Positions 25,550-33,819 of a stretch of DNA of 64,000 nucleotides are shown here, piece by piece. The notes under the pieces are model-generated. The model was given only the letters and a program-made list of their open reading frames with translations, was not told where the DNA came from and searched no databases. The DNA is from Paenibacillus harenae DSM 16969 (lineage in GTDB: Bacteria > Bacillota > Bacilli > Paenibacillales > Paenibacillaceae), in contig NZ_KE383845.1 in assembly GCF_000422465.1 (NCBI RefSeq), forward strand, positions 524,004-588,003, written 5' to 3'. Every line of letters starts with the position of its first letter. Within the stretch, counting starts at the first letter, position 1. A program made the translations under genes and the position numbers.

Positions 25550-26839
25550 TTAAATTATACTTAACCATAGATACAATCCGACTAGCGTAATAAGCAGCGT
25601 TGGAATCGTAAGTACGATGCCAATTCGGAAATAATATCCCCATGTAATTTTAACGCCTTTCTGTGAAAGGACATGGAGCCACAATAGCGTTGCCAACGAA
25701 CCGATCGGTGTTATTTTCGGACCCAAATCACTGCCGATGACGTTCGCATAAATGAGAGCTTCCCGGATCACGCCTTCCGTTCCCGTTCCTTGAATAGCCA
25801 GGGCGTTGATCATAACGGTCGGCATGTTGTTCATTAAAGAAGACAAAACGGCAGCCAGGAAGCCCATGCCGATGGTCGTCGCAAGCAATCCTTGATCAGC
25901 CATGTAAGCAATGACCGTTCCAAGCGCGTCGGTCAAGCCCACGTTCCGCAATCCATAGACGACGACGTACATGCCGATGGAGAAAATAACGACAGACCAA
26001 GGCGCGCCTTTAATCACTTTTTTGGTCTCAATCGCTTTGCTTGAACGCGCAAGCAGGATAAACGCAAGGGCAATGACGCCGGCAATAATGGATACCGGAA
26101 TTTGAATGAAGCCGCTTATGAGATAAGCTGCCAGCAGAATGACCAATATGAACCAAGATAAACGGAACAGCTTTTTATCTTTGATCGCTTCGGCAGGCTT
26201 TTTAAGCTTGGCGATATCGTAATTGGCCGGGATGTCTTTGCGAAATAACAGGAACAACACCAGCAAGCTTGCGCCTAGAGAAAACAAGCTCGTCACAAAC
26301 ATCCTGCTGGCATATGTGACAAAATCGATGCCGAAGAAATCCGCCGATACGATATTGACCAGATTGCTTACCACGAAAGGCAGCGACGTGGAATCCGATA
26401 TAAAGCCGCTGGCCATAATAAAAGGCAGGATCATTTTATCCGGAAATTTCAAAGCTCTAACCATGGCTAGTACAATCGGCGTTAAAATAAGCGCCGCGCC
26501 GTCGTTGGCGAAAAATGCCGCAACCGCCGCTCCCAGCAATATCACGTAAACAAACATCAATCTGCCGTTGCCTCTTGCGATTCTGGCCATATGCAGGGCA
26601 GACCATTCAAAGAATCCGATTTCGTCAAGAATGAGCGAGATCAGGATGACGGCGACAAAGGCTAAAGTGGCGTTCCACACGATGCCTGTAACCGTTACGA
26701 CGTCCTGGACAGACACGACTTGGAAAATAAGCGCAAGAACGGCTCCTGCAGAAGCCGACCATCCGATATTAAGTCCTCTCGGCTGCCAGATGACGAACGT
26801 TAGCGTCAATAAAAAGATCAAAACCGCAATGTAAATCAT
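25550..26839 (-). CDS. arsB: Arsenite efflux membrane protein ArsB
   Basis: The 429-residue protein has about eleven hydrophobic segments and ArsB-type motifs (WSALHMARIARGNGRLMF, FFANDGAALILTP, SLMNNMPTVMINALA, GSDLGPKITPIGSLATLLWL). It belongs to the ArsB/NhaD superfamily and exports arsenite or antimonite using the membrane potential. No arsA ATPase gene is present, so it works alone. AGGAGG precedes the ATG, nine bases after the arsR stop. Confidence 0.95.
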   Translation of the reverse strand: MIYIAVLIFLLTLTFVIWQPRGLNIGWSASAGAVLALIFQVVSVQDVVTVTGIVWNATLAFVAVILISLILDEIGFFEWSALHMARIARGNGRLMFVYVILLGAAVAAFFANDGAALILTPIVLAMVRALKFPDKMILPFIMASGFISDSTSLPFVVSNLVNIVSADFFGIDFVTYASRMFVTSLFSLGASLLVLFLLFRKDIPANYDIAKLKKPAEAIKDKKLFRLSWFILVILLAAYLISGFIQIPVSIIAGVIALAFILLARSSKAIETKKVIKGAPWSVVIFSIGMYVVVYGLRNVGLTDALGTVIAYMADQGLLATTIGMGFLAAVLSSLMNNMPTVMINALAIQGTGTEGVIREALIYANVIGSDLGPKITPIGSLATLLWLHVLSQKGVKITWGYYFRIGIVLTIPTLLITLVGLYLWLSII

Positions 26840-26848
26840 GTTGTCCTC

Positions 26849-27169
26849 CTAATCGCAGCAGCCCGCATTATTGCATACCCTTTCCACTTTCTCTTTCTGT
26901 GAAGGAAGATGCTGAAACAGCTCGTTCAAGTAAGGCTTATCCTCCATGCTTAAGGAATAATAGACCCATTGGCTTCTCTTGGCCTCCTTGACCAAACCGC
27001 CGGCTTTCAGCTTGCGCATATGCTGGCTCACATTCGGCTGGCTCGTCTGCAGAATATCCACCAGCTCGCAGACGCATAGCTCCCGCTCCTTCAACGCAGA
27101 GAGAATCGTAAGCCTGGTCTTGTCGCCCAGCAGCTTCAACGTGTCCGACAATAGATCGATAGCAAGCAA
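26849..27169 (-). CDS. arsR: ArsR-family metalloid-responsive repressor
   Basis: 106 residues with a winged helix-turn-helix. Cys32 and Cys34 in ELCVCEL form the classical As(III) site at the start of the DNA-binding helix; the recognition region is TSQPNVSQHMRKLKAGGLV. The C-terminus ends VCNNAGCCD, an additional Cys cluster that could give a further ligand. The TTG at 27169 is used, preceded by GAGAGGGG. The promoter and operator lie directly upstream. First gene of the ars operon, which it should repress until As(III) binds. Confidence 0.94.
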   Translation of the reverse strand: MLAIDLLSDTLKLLGDKTRLTILSALKERELCVCELVDILQTSQPNVSQHMRKLKAGGLVKEAKRSQWVYYSLSMEDKPYLNELFQHLPSQKEKVERVCNNAGCCD

Positions 27170-27221
27170 ATGGATGCCCCTCTCCCGGATGATTTTTCAA
27201 CTTCTTATTCATCTGCAAATG

Positions 27222-27250
27222 ATTATATAATTATTCAGTTATATTGTAAA
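27222..27250 (-). promoter_or_regulatory. ars operon promoter with overlapping ArsR operator
   Basis: On minus, TTTACA (27250-27245) and TATAAT (27227-27222) are separated by 17 bp. The inverted repeat ATATAA-N8-TTATAT (27225-27244) fills the spacer, as expected for an ArsR binding site. Confidence 0.8.
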
Positions 27251-27374
27251 TTTCAAGTTTTGTAAATGTGCCGGGTAACGAGAACATCGGGCAGTTTATC
27301 GCAACAAAATTTTCTCAGACTCGTCTAATGAAAAGAGTAAGATTAAGAATGTTTTCGAGAAGGAGTCGAATATT

Positions 27375-27734
27375 ATGAGAAAGCTATTTTCAGGAATAGC
27401 CTTTGCAGCTCTTACCTCATGTATACTTAGTGGTTGCAGTGTTTCTTCAGATGTCCAAAAGGGGAATTATATTATTTCGAAAGAAGACCAAAGGATCTTA
27501 GTAGCGAACAATATTTCTCAGAAGGATTTTGAAAGTAAGAACTTTGCGGCTCTTAAAAAGAATAACGTCGAATTAATCAATTATATTATTGAAGACGCCC
27601 AGCTTTACAACGAACTTCAAGTAGGCGATAAAGTTAAGGTGACTCCCCGAACAAATGACAACGGAGAATATGTTGTGATGCAATCCTATCCCCCTCAAAT
27701 TGTTGCCGGTGATATAGCCATACAGGTGGATTGA
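27375..27734 (+). CDS. Small lipoprotein, DUF3221-like
   Basis: 119 residues with lipobox ILSGC, lipidated Cys at residue 21. The mature part (GNYIISKEDQRILVA, ELQVGDKVKVTP, VVMQSYPPQIVAGDI) has the compact OB-like pattern of DUF3221 proteins, which are Bacillales lipoproteins of unknown role. AGGAG precedes the ATG. Single gene followed by a hairpin terminator. Confidence 0.75.
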   Translation: MRKLFSGIAFAALTSCILSGCSVSSDVQKGNYIISKEDQRILVANNISQKDFESKNFAALKKNNVELINYIIEDAQLYNELQVGDKVKVTPRTNDNGEYVVMQSYPPQIVAGDIAIQVD

Positions 27735-27762
27735 TAAGCTATCCTTGAGATAGCTGCAAAAA

Positions 27763-27792
27763 TCAAGGACACCCCGGCCGGGATGCCCTTGA
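27763..27792 (+). terminator. Hairpin terminator
   Basis: TCAAGG...CCTTGA outer arms with an inner CCCGGCCGGG palindrome lie between the convergent lipoprotein and reductase genes. Confidence 0.7.
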
Positions 27793-27833
27793 ATTCTCTT
27801 CTATGACCTGATAGCCGCGGGGACTGTAACCGA

Positions 27834-28349
27834 CTAACGGCTTACCGCGTAATGCATCTGCACGACGCCGCTGCCGAGGGGCATGACATTCAGCAGCTCC
27901 ACATTCTTGTACCGGTAATTTTCTTTATCGATCAGAAGATTATATCCCTTTCCCTCGAGCACCGGCGCTACATTGAAGATCAGCTCGTCAACTAGCCCTT
28001 GTCCCAGAAATGCATTATGCAGCTCCGCGCCGGCCCCTATGAGAGCGTGTTGATATCCTTTTTGCTGAAGGTAATCCAGCGCTTCCTGCGGCGATCTTGC
28101 AACCGTTGCTCCCGGAATGTCTCCGGCAACCCTGGAAACGACTACGATATCCAGAGCGCCAAAAGGTCCCCCGCCGCCTCCGTTGTTTCCCTGCATGCTT
28201 TCGAAAGTTCGGCGTCCCACGATAAAATTCCCTGCAGCTTTGGCGTGCTTCGCGAAATCATCCAGCGCTTCCTTCTTCGGCGGGTTCTCGGGGCTGGACT
28301 GTGCATAGTTGCCGTTGGCGCTTAATGTTGCCCATAAAATAGTTTTCAT
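27834..28349 (-). CDS. Dihydrofolate reductase/RibD C-terminal domain protein
   Basis: 171 residues with the RibD_C/DHFR-like pattern: MKTILWATLSANG, NFIVGRRTFESM, LDIVVVSR, ALIGAGAELHNAFLGQGLVDELIFNVAPVLEGKG. Such stand-alone proteins (YwjB/YyaP type) bind NADPH, but their substrate is not established. GGAGG lies ahead of the ATG. Its start overlaps the stop of the preceding dehalogenase-like gene by four bases, so the two are translationally coupled. Confidence 0.85.
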   Translation of the reverse strand: MKTILWATLSANGNYAQSSPENPPKKEALDDFAKHAKAAGNFIVGRRTFESMQGNNGGGGGPFGALDIVVVSRVAGDIPGATVARSPQEALDYLQQKGYQHALIGAGAELHNAFLGQGLVDELIFNVAPVLEGKGYNLLIDKENYRYKNVELLNVMPLGSGVVQMHYAVSR

Positions 28350-29233
28350 ATAATTCCTCCTGACGTTCGTTTCAGTACTCTTCGAATGGATGCCGCAACC
28401 CTGTCCGGCCGATCCTCCTGCACGTAGTGTGAAGCATCAACAAGAGCTTCGGTTTCGTGCATTTGCAAATATCCCTGCCACCTCGCCATCTCTTCGGGCG
28501 GAAAGCCGGCGCTGTCTTTCAATCCCCATACGATTTGTGCAGGCACGTCAGAAAGCGCCGAAAGCTTCGATTCAATGTCCGCGAGCCAAGAACGCGCCTT
28601 ACGAATTTGACCGGGAAAAACCCATGTCGGAATCCTTGATTTTGGGGTTGGAAAAGGGGCTGTGTACGCTTTTCTCAAGGAATCGGTCACTTTCTCCGAA
28701 TGATAAATCCCGCGCGGAACGATAACCTTGGCGAAAAAATTGCGCCGGGTCTGCAGCCAGTATCCAAGAGGCCAACCTCCCATGGCCAATGAGAATATCT
28801 TCATGGCCGGGAGTTTTGCGGGCCATGCCCACGTATTCATCAAGACGATGCCGCGTAAGTTGTCACGGTGCCGAACCGCGTAATTCAAACCGATCGGTCC
28901 TCCCCAATCCTGAACCACTAACACAAAATCAGTCAGATTCAAACGGCGGATAAAATCGAAAACAGCCTCCGATTGCTCCTGCGGGGTAAATCCGTAGCGA
29001 GTCGGTGCTCCGGACATCCCGAAGCCGGGGTAATCCAGAGCGATAAGACGACATTCGCTTCGCAGTTCCTTTACGACATCCCGATAGAGATAGGACCAGG
29101 TAGGATTCCCGTGAAGGAGCAGCACCGTCGGGCCCTCTCCTTCGTCAATATAATGAATATACCCGTCGCGATACGGCAGCCAACGGTCTTGGAATGGGTA
29201 CTCCATCAGATCCACTTCAAACGGTCTTTTCAT
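28346..29233 (-). CDS. Haloalkane dehalogenase-like alpha/beta hydrolase
   Basis: The 295-residue protein has HGNPTWS (oxyanion hole and halide-site Trp), nucleophile Asp109 in VVQDWGG and the catalytic His in DASHYVQEDRP. Asp as nucleophile in QDWGG, with HGNPTWS, is typical of haloalkane dehalogenases and fluoroacetate-type relatives, not of esterases. The true substrate is unknown. GGAGG precedes the ATG at 29233. It is divergent from an HxlR regulator that may control it. Confidence 0.85.
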   Translation of the reverse strand: MKRPFEVDLMEYPFQDRWLPYRDGYIHYIDEGEGPTVLLLHGNPTWSYLYRDVVKELRSECRLIALDYPGFGMSGAPTRYGFTPQEQSEAVFDFIRRLNLTDFVLVVQDWGGPIGLNYAVRHRDNLRGIVLMNTWAWPAKLPAMKIFSLAMGGWPLGYWLQTRRNFFAKVIVPRGIYHSEKVTDSLRKAYTAPFPTPKSRIPTWVFPGQIRKARSWLADIESKLSALSDVPAQIVWGLKDSAGFPPEEMARWQGYLQMHETEALVDASHYVQEDRPDRVAASIRRVLKRTSGGII

Positions 29234-29365
29234 TCCGCCTCCTCTCCTTTCTTGGCATCAATTATTTTTCTTCTCATTCCCAATAGTAGCGATCTATGGT
29301 ACATTTGAAAAGTAGTTACATTAAAGTGCAATAGTTTCATAAAATGAACTATGGAGGAATCGCCT

Positions 29366-29731
29366 ATGATCAATCCGGCTTGTCCTGGTGCAATAGAACC
29401 GATCTTGACGATTTTGGACGGCAAGTGGAACCTGCTTCTACTGCGTGAATTGTTTAACGGCACCAAGCGTTTCGGGGAATTGCGGCGTTCGCTGCATCCG
29501 ATCAGCCCGAAAACGTTAACCGATCGGCTGCGCATGTTGGAAGAAAAAGGAATCGTCACTCGTACACTGTACCCCGGGGTGCCTTTGCATGTGGAATATG
29601 AGCTTACCGAACGCGGGCAGCGCCTGCAGCCTATTTTTGCCGCTATGTGGGTGTGGGTTCAGGAGAATGGCGACTGTCCCCCGACGGAGTCGGAAGATTG
29701 GAGCCAAGAAGGACGGCAATACAAAGGCTGA
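29366..29731 (+). CDS. HxlR-family transcriptional regulator
   Basis: 121 residues with the HxlR winged helix (ILDGKWNLLLLRELFNGTKRFGELRRSL, SPKTLTDRLRMLEEKGIV). Cys6 in PACPGA is the N-terminal Cys often used for redox or electrophile sensing in this family. The ATG at 29366 follows GGAGG eight nt away; the ATG at 29351 overlaps that binding site. It probably regulates the divergent dehalogenase-reductase pair. Confidence 0.88.
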   Translation: MINPACPGAIEPILTILDGKWNLLLLRELFNGTKRFGELRRSLHPISPKTLTDRLRMLEEKGIVTRTLYPGVPLHVEYELTERGQRLQPIFAAMWVWVQENGDCPPTESEDWSQEGRQYKG

Positions 29732-29743
29732 GGGGTGCGGATA

Positions 29744-30475
29744 ATGAAGGAGAAGGTAATTGAGGCTTACGATAAGCTGGCTAAAGACTACGAAATGCAT
29801 GTTGATACTCAGAGCGGACATAACGCTTATTACGAACGGCCGGCGATGATAAAGCTTTTGCCAACGAATATGAATCAACTTTCAGTTCTTGATGCCGGTT
29901 GTGCCGCGGGATGGTATACGGAGCAATTTGTAAAACAAGGCGCTCATGTTACCGCAATTGATATCAGTTCCGAAATGGTTGAAGCCTGTAAAAGGCGAGT
30001 CGGCGATAAAGCAACCGTGCTCACGTGTGATTTAACGGGACAGCTTCCGTTTACGAATGAGACTTTCGATCTTATCGTAAGCTCCTTGACCCTTCACTAT
30101 ATCGACGATTGGGTTCCAACATTTCGTGAGTTCCATCGTGTGTTGAAACCTGGGGGGAATTTCATTTTCTCGGTTCACCATCCTTTCATGGACTTTAAAC
30201 ATTTTGACCGGCCGGACTACTTCGCGCACGAGTTACTGACGGAGATTTGGAACAAAAAAGAGTCCGGTCCCGTAGAGGTTACTTTCTATAGGAGACCGCT
30301 TCAGGAGATTCTCAACGCAGCGTCGGCACAATTTATCATCAATCAAATCGTCGAGCCAAAACCAAGCTTAGACTTTAAGGACATACCCGAGGCTATAAAT
30401 TGGTATACGAAGTGGTTGGAGCGGCTTTCGACAAATCCTCATTTTCTTATTGTAAAAGCTTGCAAATCAAAATAA
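29744..30475 (+). CDS. Class I SAM-dependent methyltransferase
   Basis: 243 residues. SAM-binding motif I VLDAGCAAGWYTEQF, acidic end of strand 2 VTAIDIS, motif II DLIVSSLTLHYIDDW and post-motif RVLKPGGNFIFSVHHP are all present. The substrate is a small molecule of unknown identity. GAGGGG lies eight nt ahead of the ATG at 29744, 12 bases after the HxlR stop, so the two form an operon. Confidence 0.9.
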   Translation: MKEKVIEAYDKLAKDYEMHVDTQSGHNAYYERPAMIKLLPTNMNQLSVLDAGCAAGWYTEQFVKQGAHVTAIDISSEMVEACKRRVGDKATVLTCDLTGQLPFTNETFDLIVSSLTLHYIDDWVPTFREFHRVLKPGGNFIFSVHHPFMDFKHFDRPDYFAHELLTEIWNKKESGPVEVTFYRRPLQEILNAASAQFIINQIVEPKPSLDFKDIPEAINWYTKWLERLSTNPHFLIVKACKSK

Positions 30476-30548
30476 ATCCTTCTGCAAGTCTAGACGAAAC
30501 GATACTTTCCAATTTGCTATAATTTAAGATTTAGAAAGGACGAGCGAG

Positions 30549-31055
30549 ATGCATTTTATTGAGATTGAAGAGCATCATTTGTCAAGAGTGCTCACTATTT
30601 ACAACTATTACGTTACAAATACAACCGTTTCGTTTCACGCAAAAGAACTTTCATTAGATGAAATGCGAAATCATGTAATGCACGGGAACCCTCGTTATAA
30701 AACCTATGTTATTCATGATCAAGATTCGATGGTCGGATATGCTTTACTAACCCAACATAAAAATAAACAAGCCTATGACGTAACTGCTGAGGTTTCCATT
30801 TACATAGATCCTGATCAACTTGGAAAACGCTTAGGAACCGAAGCAATAGCATTTCTTGAAACAAAAGCGAAGCAATTGGGGTTTCATACGCTTATAGCAA
30901 CGATATGTACAGAAAATGAGAGAAGTATTCGCTTGTTTGAGCGTTACGGGTATGAGAAATGTGCGCTTTTCAAAGAAGTTGGCTATAAATTCAATAGACG
31001 GCTGGATATTGCGAGTTATCAAAAAATCATTTCAGATAAGAGTTTGAACGAATGA
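30549..31055 (+). CDS. GNAT acetyltransferase of the phosphinothricin/arsinothricin type
   Basis: The 168-residue protein follows the PAT/ArsN pattern: IYNYYVTNTTVSF, AYDVTAEVSIYIDPDQLGKRLG (acetyl-CoA loop), LGFHTLIATICTENERSIRLFERYGY and FKEVGYKFNRRLDIASYQK. Family members acetylate the amino group of phosphinothricin-like amino acids, methionine sulfoximine or arsinothricin. With an ars operon 3 kb away, ArsN-like activity is an attractive but unproven guess. AAAGGA lies upstream of the ATG. Confidence 0.82.
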   Translation: MHFIEIEEHHLSRVLTIYNYYVTNTTVSFHAKELSLDEMRNHVMHGNPRYKTYVIHDQDSMVGYALLTQHKNKQAYDVTAEVSIYIDPDQLGKRLGTEAIAFLETKAKQLGFHTLIATICTENERSIRLFERYGYEKCALFKEVGYKFNRRLDIASYQKIISDKSLNE

Positions 31056-31085
31056 AGAGTGCTTTCAATTGAATAGGGGCAAGCA

Positions 31086-31118
31086 GCAGTCTTGGACTTT
31101 TTTCTTGTTCAAGACTGC
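31086..31118. terminator. Hairpin between convergent genes
   Basis: GCAGTCTTG and CAAGACTGC form a nine-bp stem between the acetyltransferase and oxidoreductase genes. No clean T run, so moderate confidence. Confidence 0.6.
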
Positions 31119-31158
31119 CGCTATTTCTACCCAAACCAATTGCCCCTGGCATATTCAA

Positions 31159-31701
31159 TTAATGCACGAGCAAACCCGAAGAAGCTTGAATATGTTCGAC
31201 ATATCTTTTAGCCTCTTGAGAAAGATAGGCATCGTTTCCTTGAGAAGCAGCACTATAGGTTACAAAAGCAGGAAGATAGATTCCATTACATTTGGTAACC
31301 GTTCTTTGGATAGGTTTTAAAAATTCACTGATCGTGAACCAATTGTCTCCGCCAGCCTGATAACAATTTTCCGGACCTCCCGTCGTTGTTGCAATGATAA
31401 ACTCTTTTCCCTTCAAATATTCTCCTTCCGGTCCAAAGGCCCAGCCATACGTAAATACATCATCGAACCATTTTTTTAATAGCGGCGGACAGCTATACCA
31501 GTACAAAGGAAATTGAAGAATAATCCGGTCATAGTTCAAGAGCAGCTGCTGCTCCTTATCCGCGTCAATATTCCAATTCGGATACTCTTGATAGAGGTTT
31601 CGGACATCGATATTTGTATGATTACTCATCTCAAGCATGAAAGCCCGATTCGCCCGGGATATTTCCAGATTTGGATGGGCAACGATTACCATAATGTTCA
31701 T
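31159..31701 (-). CDS. NAD(P)H:quinone oxidoreductase, flavodoxin-like
   Basis: 180 residues with the flavodoxin fold of NQO1/KefF/YwrO proteins: MVIVAHPNLEISRANRAF, YDRIILQFPLYWYSCPPLLKKWFDDVFTYGWAFG, EFIIATTTGGPENCYQ. It should reduce quinones or nitro compounds with NAD(P)H using FMN, in the cytoplasm. AGGAGG precedes the ATG. It is divergent from the HxlR regulator at 31961, a pairing also seen with YodB-type electrophile-stress regulators. Confidence 0.9.
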   Translation of the reverse strand: MNIMVIVAHPNLEISRANRAFMLEMSNHTNIDVRNLYQEYPNWNIDADKEQQLLLNYDRIILQFPLYWYSCPPLLKKWFDDVFTYGWAFGPEGEYLKGKEFIIATTTGGPENCYQAGGDNWFTISEFLKPIQRTVTKCNGIYLPAFVTYSAASQGNDAYLSQEAKRYVEHIQASSGLLVH

Positions 31702-31781
31702 TCATAGTCCTCCTGGTTTTTACAAGTTAAGTTAGTTGCAAGATACACCCCAATTATTGCGTCGAATTCGATTTTTGAAAA

Positions 31782-31885
31782 GTACGCTTTTTATTTATAC
31801 TAAGTCTGGAAAAACGTACGATAAGGCGCCTCAATAAAACCAAGGCAGTACGTTTCACCATACTTGGTACATAAAAAAATAGTAC
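31782..31885. promoter_or_regulatory. GTAC-rich operator region between HxlR and quinone reductase genes
   Basis: GTAC occurs five times in 104 bp (31782, 31816, 31848, 31867, 31882). GTACATAAAAAAATAGTAC (31867-31885) is an inverted repeat, and AAACGTAC (31812) and GTACGTTT (31848) form another. The positions suit dimer sites of the HxlR regulator. Confidence 0.5.
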
Positions 31886-31960
31886 TATTGGGATGCGATA
31901 TACTTTGGTAAAGTTGGAGTAATCGAATCGGATTTTATATTCGAGTCAGGAGCTGAACTC

Positions 31961-32329
31961 ATGGATGTGAATCAATCGTATCGAAGACAGGGGATACTGA
32001 CCGCTTTGCAAGTCATAGGCGGAAAATGGAAGCCGTTGATCTTATTCATTCTAATGAAGGAAGGAACCAAACGATTTGGTGAGTTGAGACGCTTACTCCC
32101 CAATGTCACACAAGGTATGCTTACCAATCAACTCCGTGAATTGGAGCGGGATGAAATCGTCGTTCGGCAGGTATTTCAGACGATTCCACCAAAAGTAGAA
32201 TATTCGCTATCTGACCATGGAAGATCACTAAGTTCTATTTTAACCGACATGTGCGGATGGGGGTTCCACCATATCGAATATATGAACAACACTAATGACA
32301 TTCCTGAAAGTAAACAGCAGCCCGAATAA
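31961..32329 (+). CDS. HxlR-family transcriptional regulator
   Basis: 122 residues: LQVIGGKWKPLILFILMKEGTKRFGELRRLL and TQGMLTNQLRELERDEIVVRQVFQTIPPKVEYSLSDHG give the HxlR winged helix. It lacks the conserved N-terminal Cys (MDVNQSYRRQGI), so it cannot sense by the YodB thiol mechanism; its only Cys is near the C-terminus (DMCGWG). AGGAG precedes the ATG. Likely repressor of the divergent quinone reductase. Confidence 0.88.
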   Translation: MDVNQSYRRQGILTALQVIGGKWKPLILFILMKEGTKRFGELRRLLPNVTQGMLTNQLRELERDEIVVRQVFQTIPPKVEYSLSDHGRSLSSILTDMCGWGFHHIEYMNNTNDIPESKQQPE

Positions 32330-32411
32330 GCGAGGGCGAATCGTGTTTGTTCCAGCTTGTGTAGCGCTGTTAGCGTCCATTATCAAGAAGCCCAATTGAA
32401 TCGTACACTTC

Positions 32412-32436
32412 GAGCAGGCGCTGAGGCAGCCTGCTC
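32412..32436 (+). terminator. Terminator of the HxlR gene
   Basis: GAGCAGGC and GCCTGCTC pair across a nine-nt loop and are followed by TTTATT. Confidence 0.75.
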
Positions 32437-32543
32437 TTTATTATGCGAACGGACAGATTAATTCCAATACATGGTATTATTGGTTGAGCGGGTTGAATGA
32501 GATTTGAAGTCTGATACCATTTTGGAGGAGGTTTTAATCTTCA

Positions 32544-32681
32544 ATGAACGTACTCATCATAATATTCATGTTCTGTGTAGTCGCTGGCTTAATTAGTATT
32601 GACAGCAGCCTCAGACAGAAGTTGAAAAATGACAAGATACTAATTGAAAAGTTAAATGAACTTATCGAACGGACAAAATAA
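32544..32681 (+). CDS. 45-residue single-span membrane peptide
   Basis: The ATG at 32544 has GGAGGAGG 12 nt upstream. The product starts MNVLIIIFMFCVVAGLISI, one membrane helix, followed by a charged amphipathic helix (LRQKLKNDKILIEKLNELIERTK) with leucine-type spacing. I recall similar short proteins in Bacillaceae, function unknown. It lies 42 nt ahead of the acetyltransferase gene. Confidence 0.55.
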   Translation: MNVLIIIFMFCVVAGLISIDSSLRQKLKNDKILIEKLNELIERTK

Positions 32682-32723
32682 ACCGTTCAAGCCTTTCATC
32701 TAAAAAACAGGGAGGTGATTGCC

Positions 32724-33251
32724 ATGCAGAAACAAAGGATTACGCCGGAGGTTAGAATTGAACTTTGGGATGAAGAGGATCTGGATTTGCTTCGCCTATT
32801 AAATTCGCCAGAGATGACGGTACACTTTGGAGGTCCGGAAACGGAGGGAAAAATCCTGGCACGTCATAAGCGGTACTATGAGATCGCTCAAAAAGGAACA
32901 GGTCGCATGTTTAAGATCCTCCTGCTTCCGGATCTTGAAGTCGTTGGTAGTGTCGGCTATTGGGATCAGATTTGGCAGGGAGAATCTGTTTATGAGGTAG
33001 GTTGGAGCGTTTTGCCGGCATTTCAAGGCAGAGGGATTGCGACAGTAGCAACATCAAAAGCCATAGCTTCTATCCATTCCGAAAAGAAGCATAGATTCAT
33101 TCATGCCTATCCAAAAATAAATAATCCCGCATCCAACGCCATTTGTCGCAAGCTCGGCTTCTCGTTTATTGGTGAGTGTGATTTTGAATACCCTATTGGG
33201 ACGATCATACGATGTAATAACTGGAAGCTGACAGTTGGGGAGATGGAATAA
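32724..33251 (+). CDS. GNAT acetyltransferase, RimJ/RimL type
   Basis: 175 residues beginning MQKQRITPEVRIELWDEEDL with the RimJ/RimL pattern: LLRLLNSPEMTVHFGGPE, VGSVGYWDQ, YEVGWSVLPAFQGRGIATVA (acetyl-CoA loop), HAYPKINNPASNAICRKLGF. The substrate is unknown. The ATG at 32724 follows GGGAGGTGATTGCC; the upstream GTG at 32715 lies inside that binding site. Confidence 0.88.
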   Translation: MQKQRITPEVRIELWDEEDLDLLRLLNSPEMTVHFGGPETEGKILARHKRYYEIAQKGTGRMFKILLLPDLEVVGSVGYWDQIWQGESVYEVGWSVLPAFQGRGIATVATSKAIASIHSEKKHRFIHAYPKINNPASNAICRKLGFSFIGECDFEYPIGTIIRCNNWKLTVGEME

Positions 33252-33325
33252 TAAATACGGTAAAAACGGCTAACCTAGCGGCTTATAATAGATATAATCT
33301 ATTCAATCCAAGAGAGGTACTAACC

Positions 33326-33694
33326 ATGTTTATTGCTCTTAATCTCGCGCTACGTTTCCTTCTGGAGCTGGTTCTTCTCGCTTCCTTGGGTAACTGGGGC
33401 TATCATCTTGGCGAAGGGACGCTTTCGAAAATCGTCCTCGCAGCGGGGCTCCCGCTGGCAACCGCGATCATATGGGGACTAATCATCTCTCCTAAAACGC
33501 GGGTCGCCCTGCCGATAGCATCCGTGGTATTAATCGAATTTCTGCTGGTCGGGACGGCGGCCTACGGCTTAATCCGTTTGGGCTTCCTTGTCTTCGCCGT
33601 CGTTTACGCGACAGTTCATATCGCGAATCGTCTTCTGCTGCTCCTCATGGGCGGGAAGGAAGAGGATCTGTTAAAGCCGTTCAACCGCAGCTGA
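33326..33694 (+). CDS. YrdB/DUF2568-type small membrane protein
   Basis: 122 residues with four hydrophobic segments (LALRFLLELVLLASLGNWGY, LAAGLPLATAIIWGLIIS, VALPIASVVLIEFLLVG, AAYGLIRLGFLVFAVVYATVH). The layout and the ELVLLASLGNWGYHLGEG start match YrdB-like proteins of unknown role. GAGAGGT precedes the ATG. Single gene. Confidence 0.8.
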   Translation: MFIALNLALRFLLELVLLASLGNWGYHLGEGTLSKIVLAAGLPLATAIIWGLIISPKTRVALPIASVVLIEFLLVGTAAYGLIRLGFLVFAVVYATVHIANRLLLLLMGGKEEDLLKPFNRS

Positions 33695-33819
33695 CGCATG
33701 ATTTAAATTGTTTTAAAAATTTATTTGAGACTGTGTCGACTCTGCTGTATGCCGTTCGTCGTCTTAATGGGGGCAAGAACAGGGAATGCCCAACCTCAAC
33801 CAATTAAAGGAGGATTACA

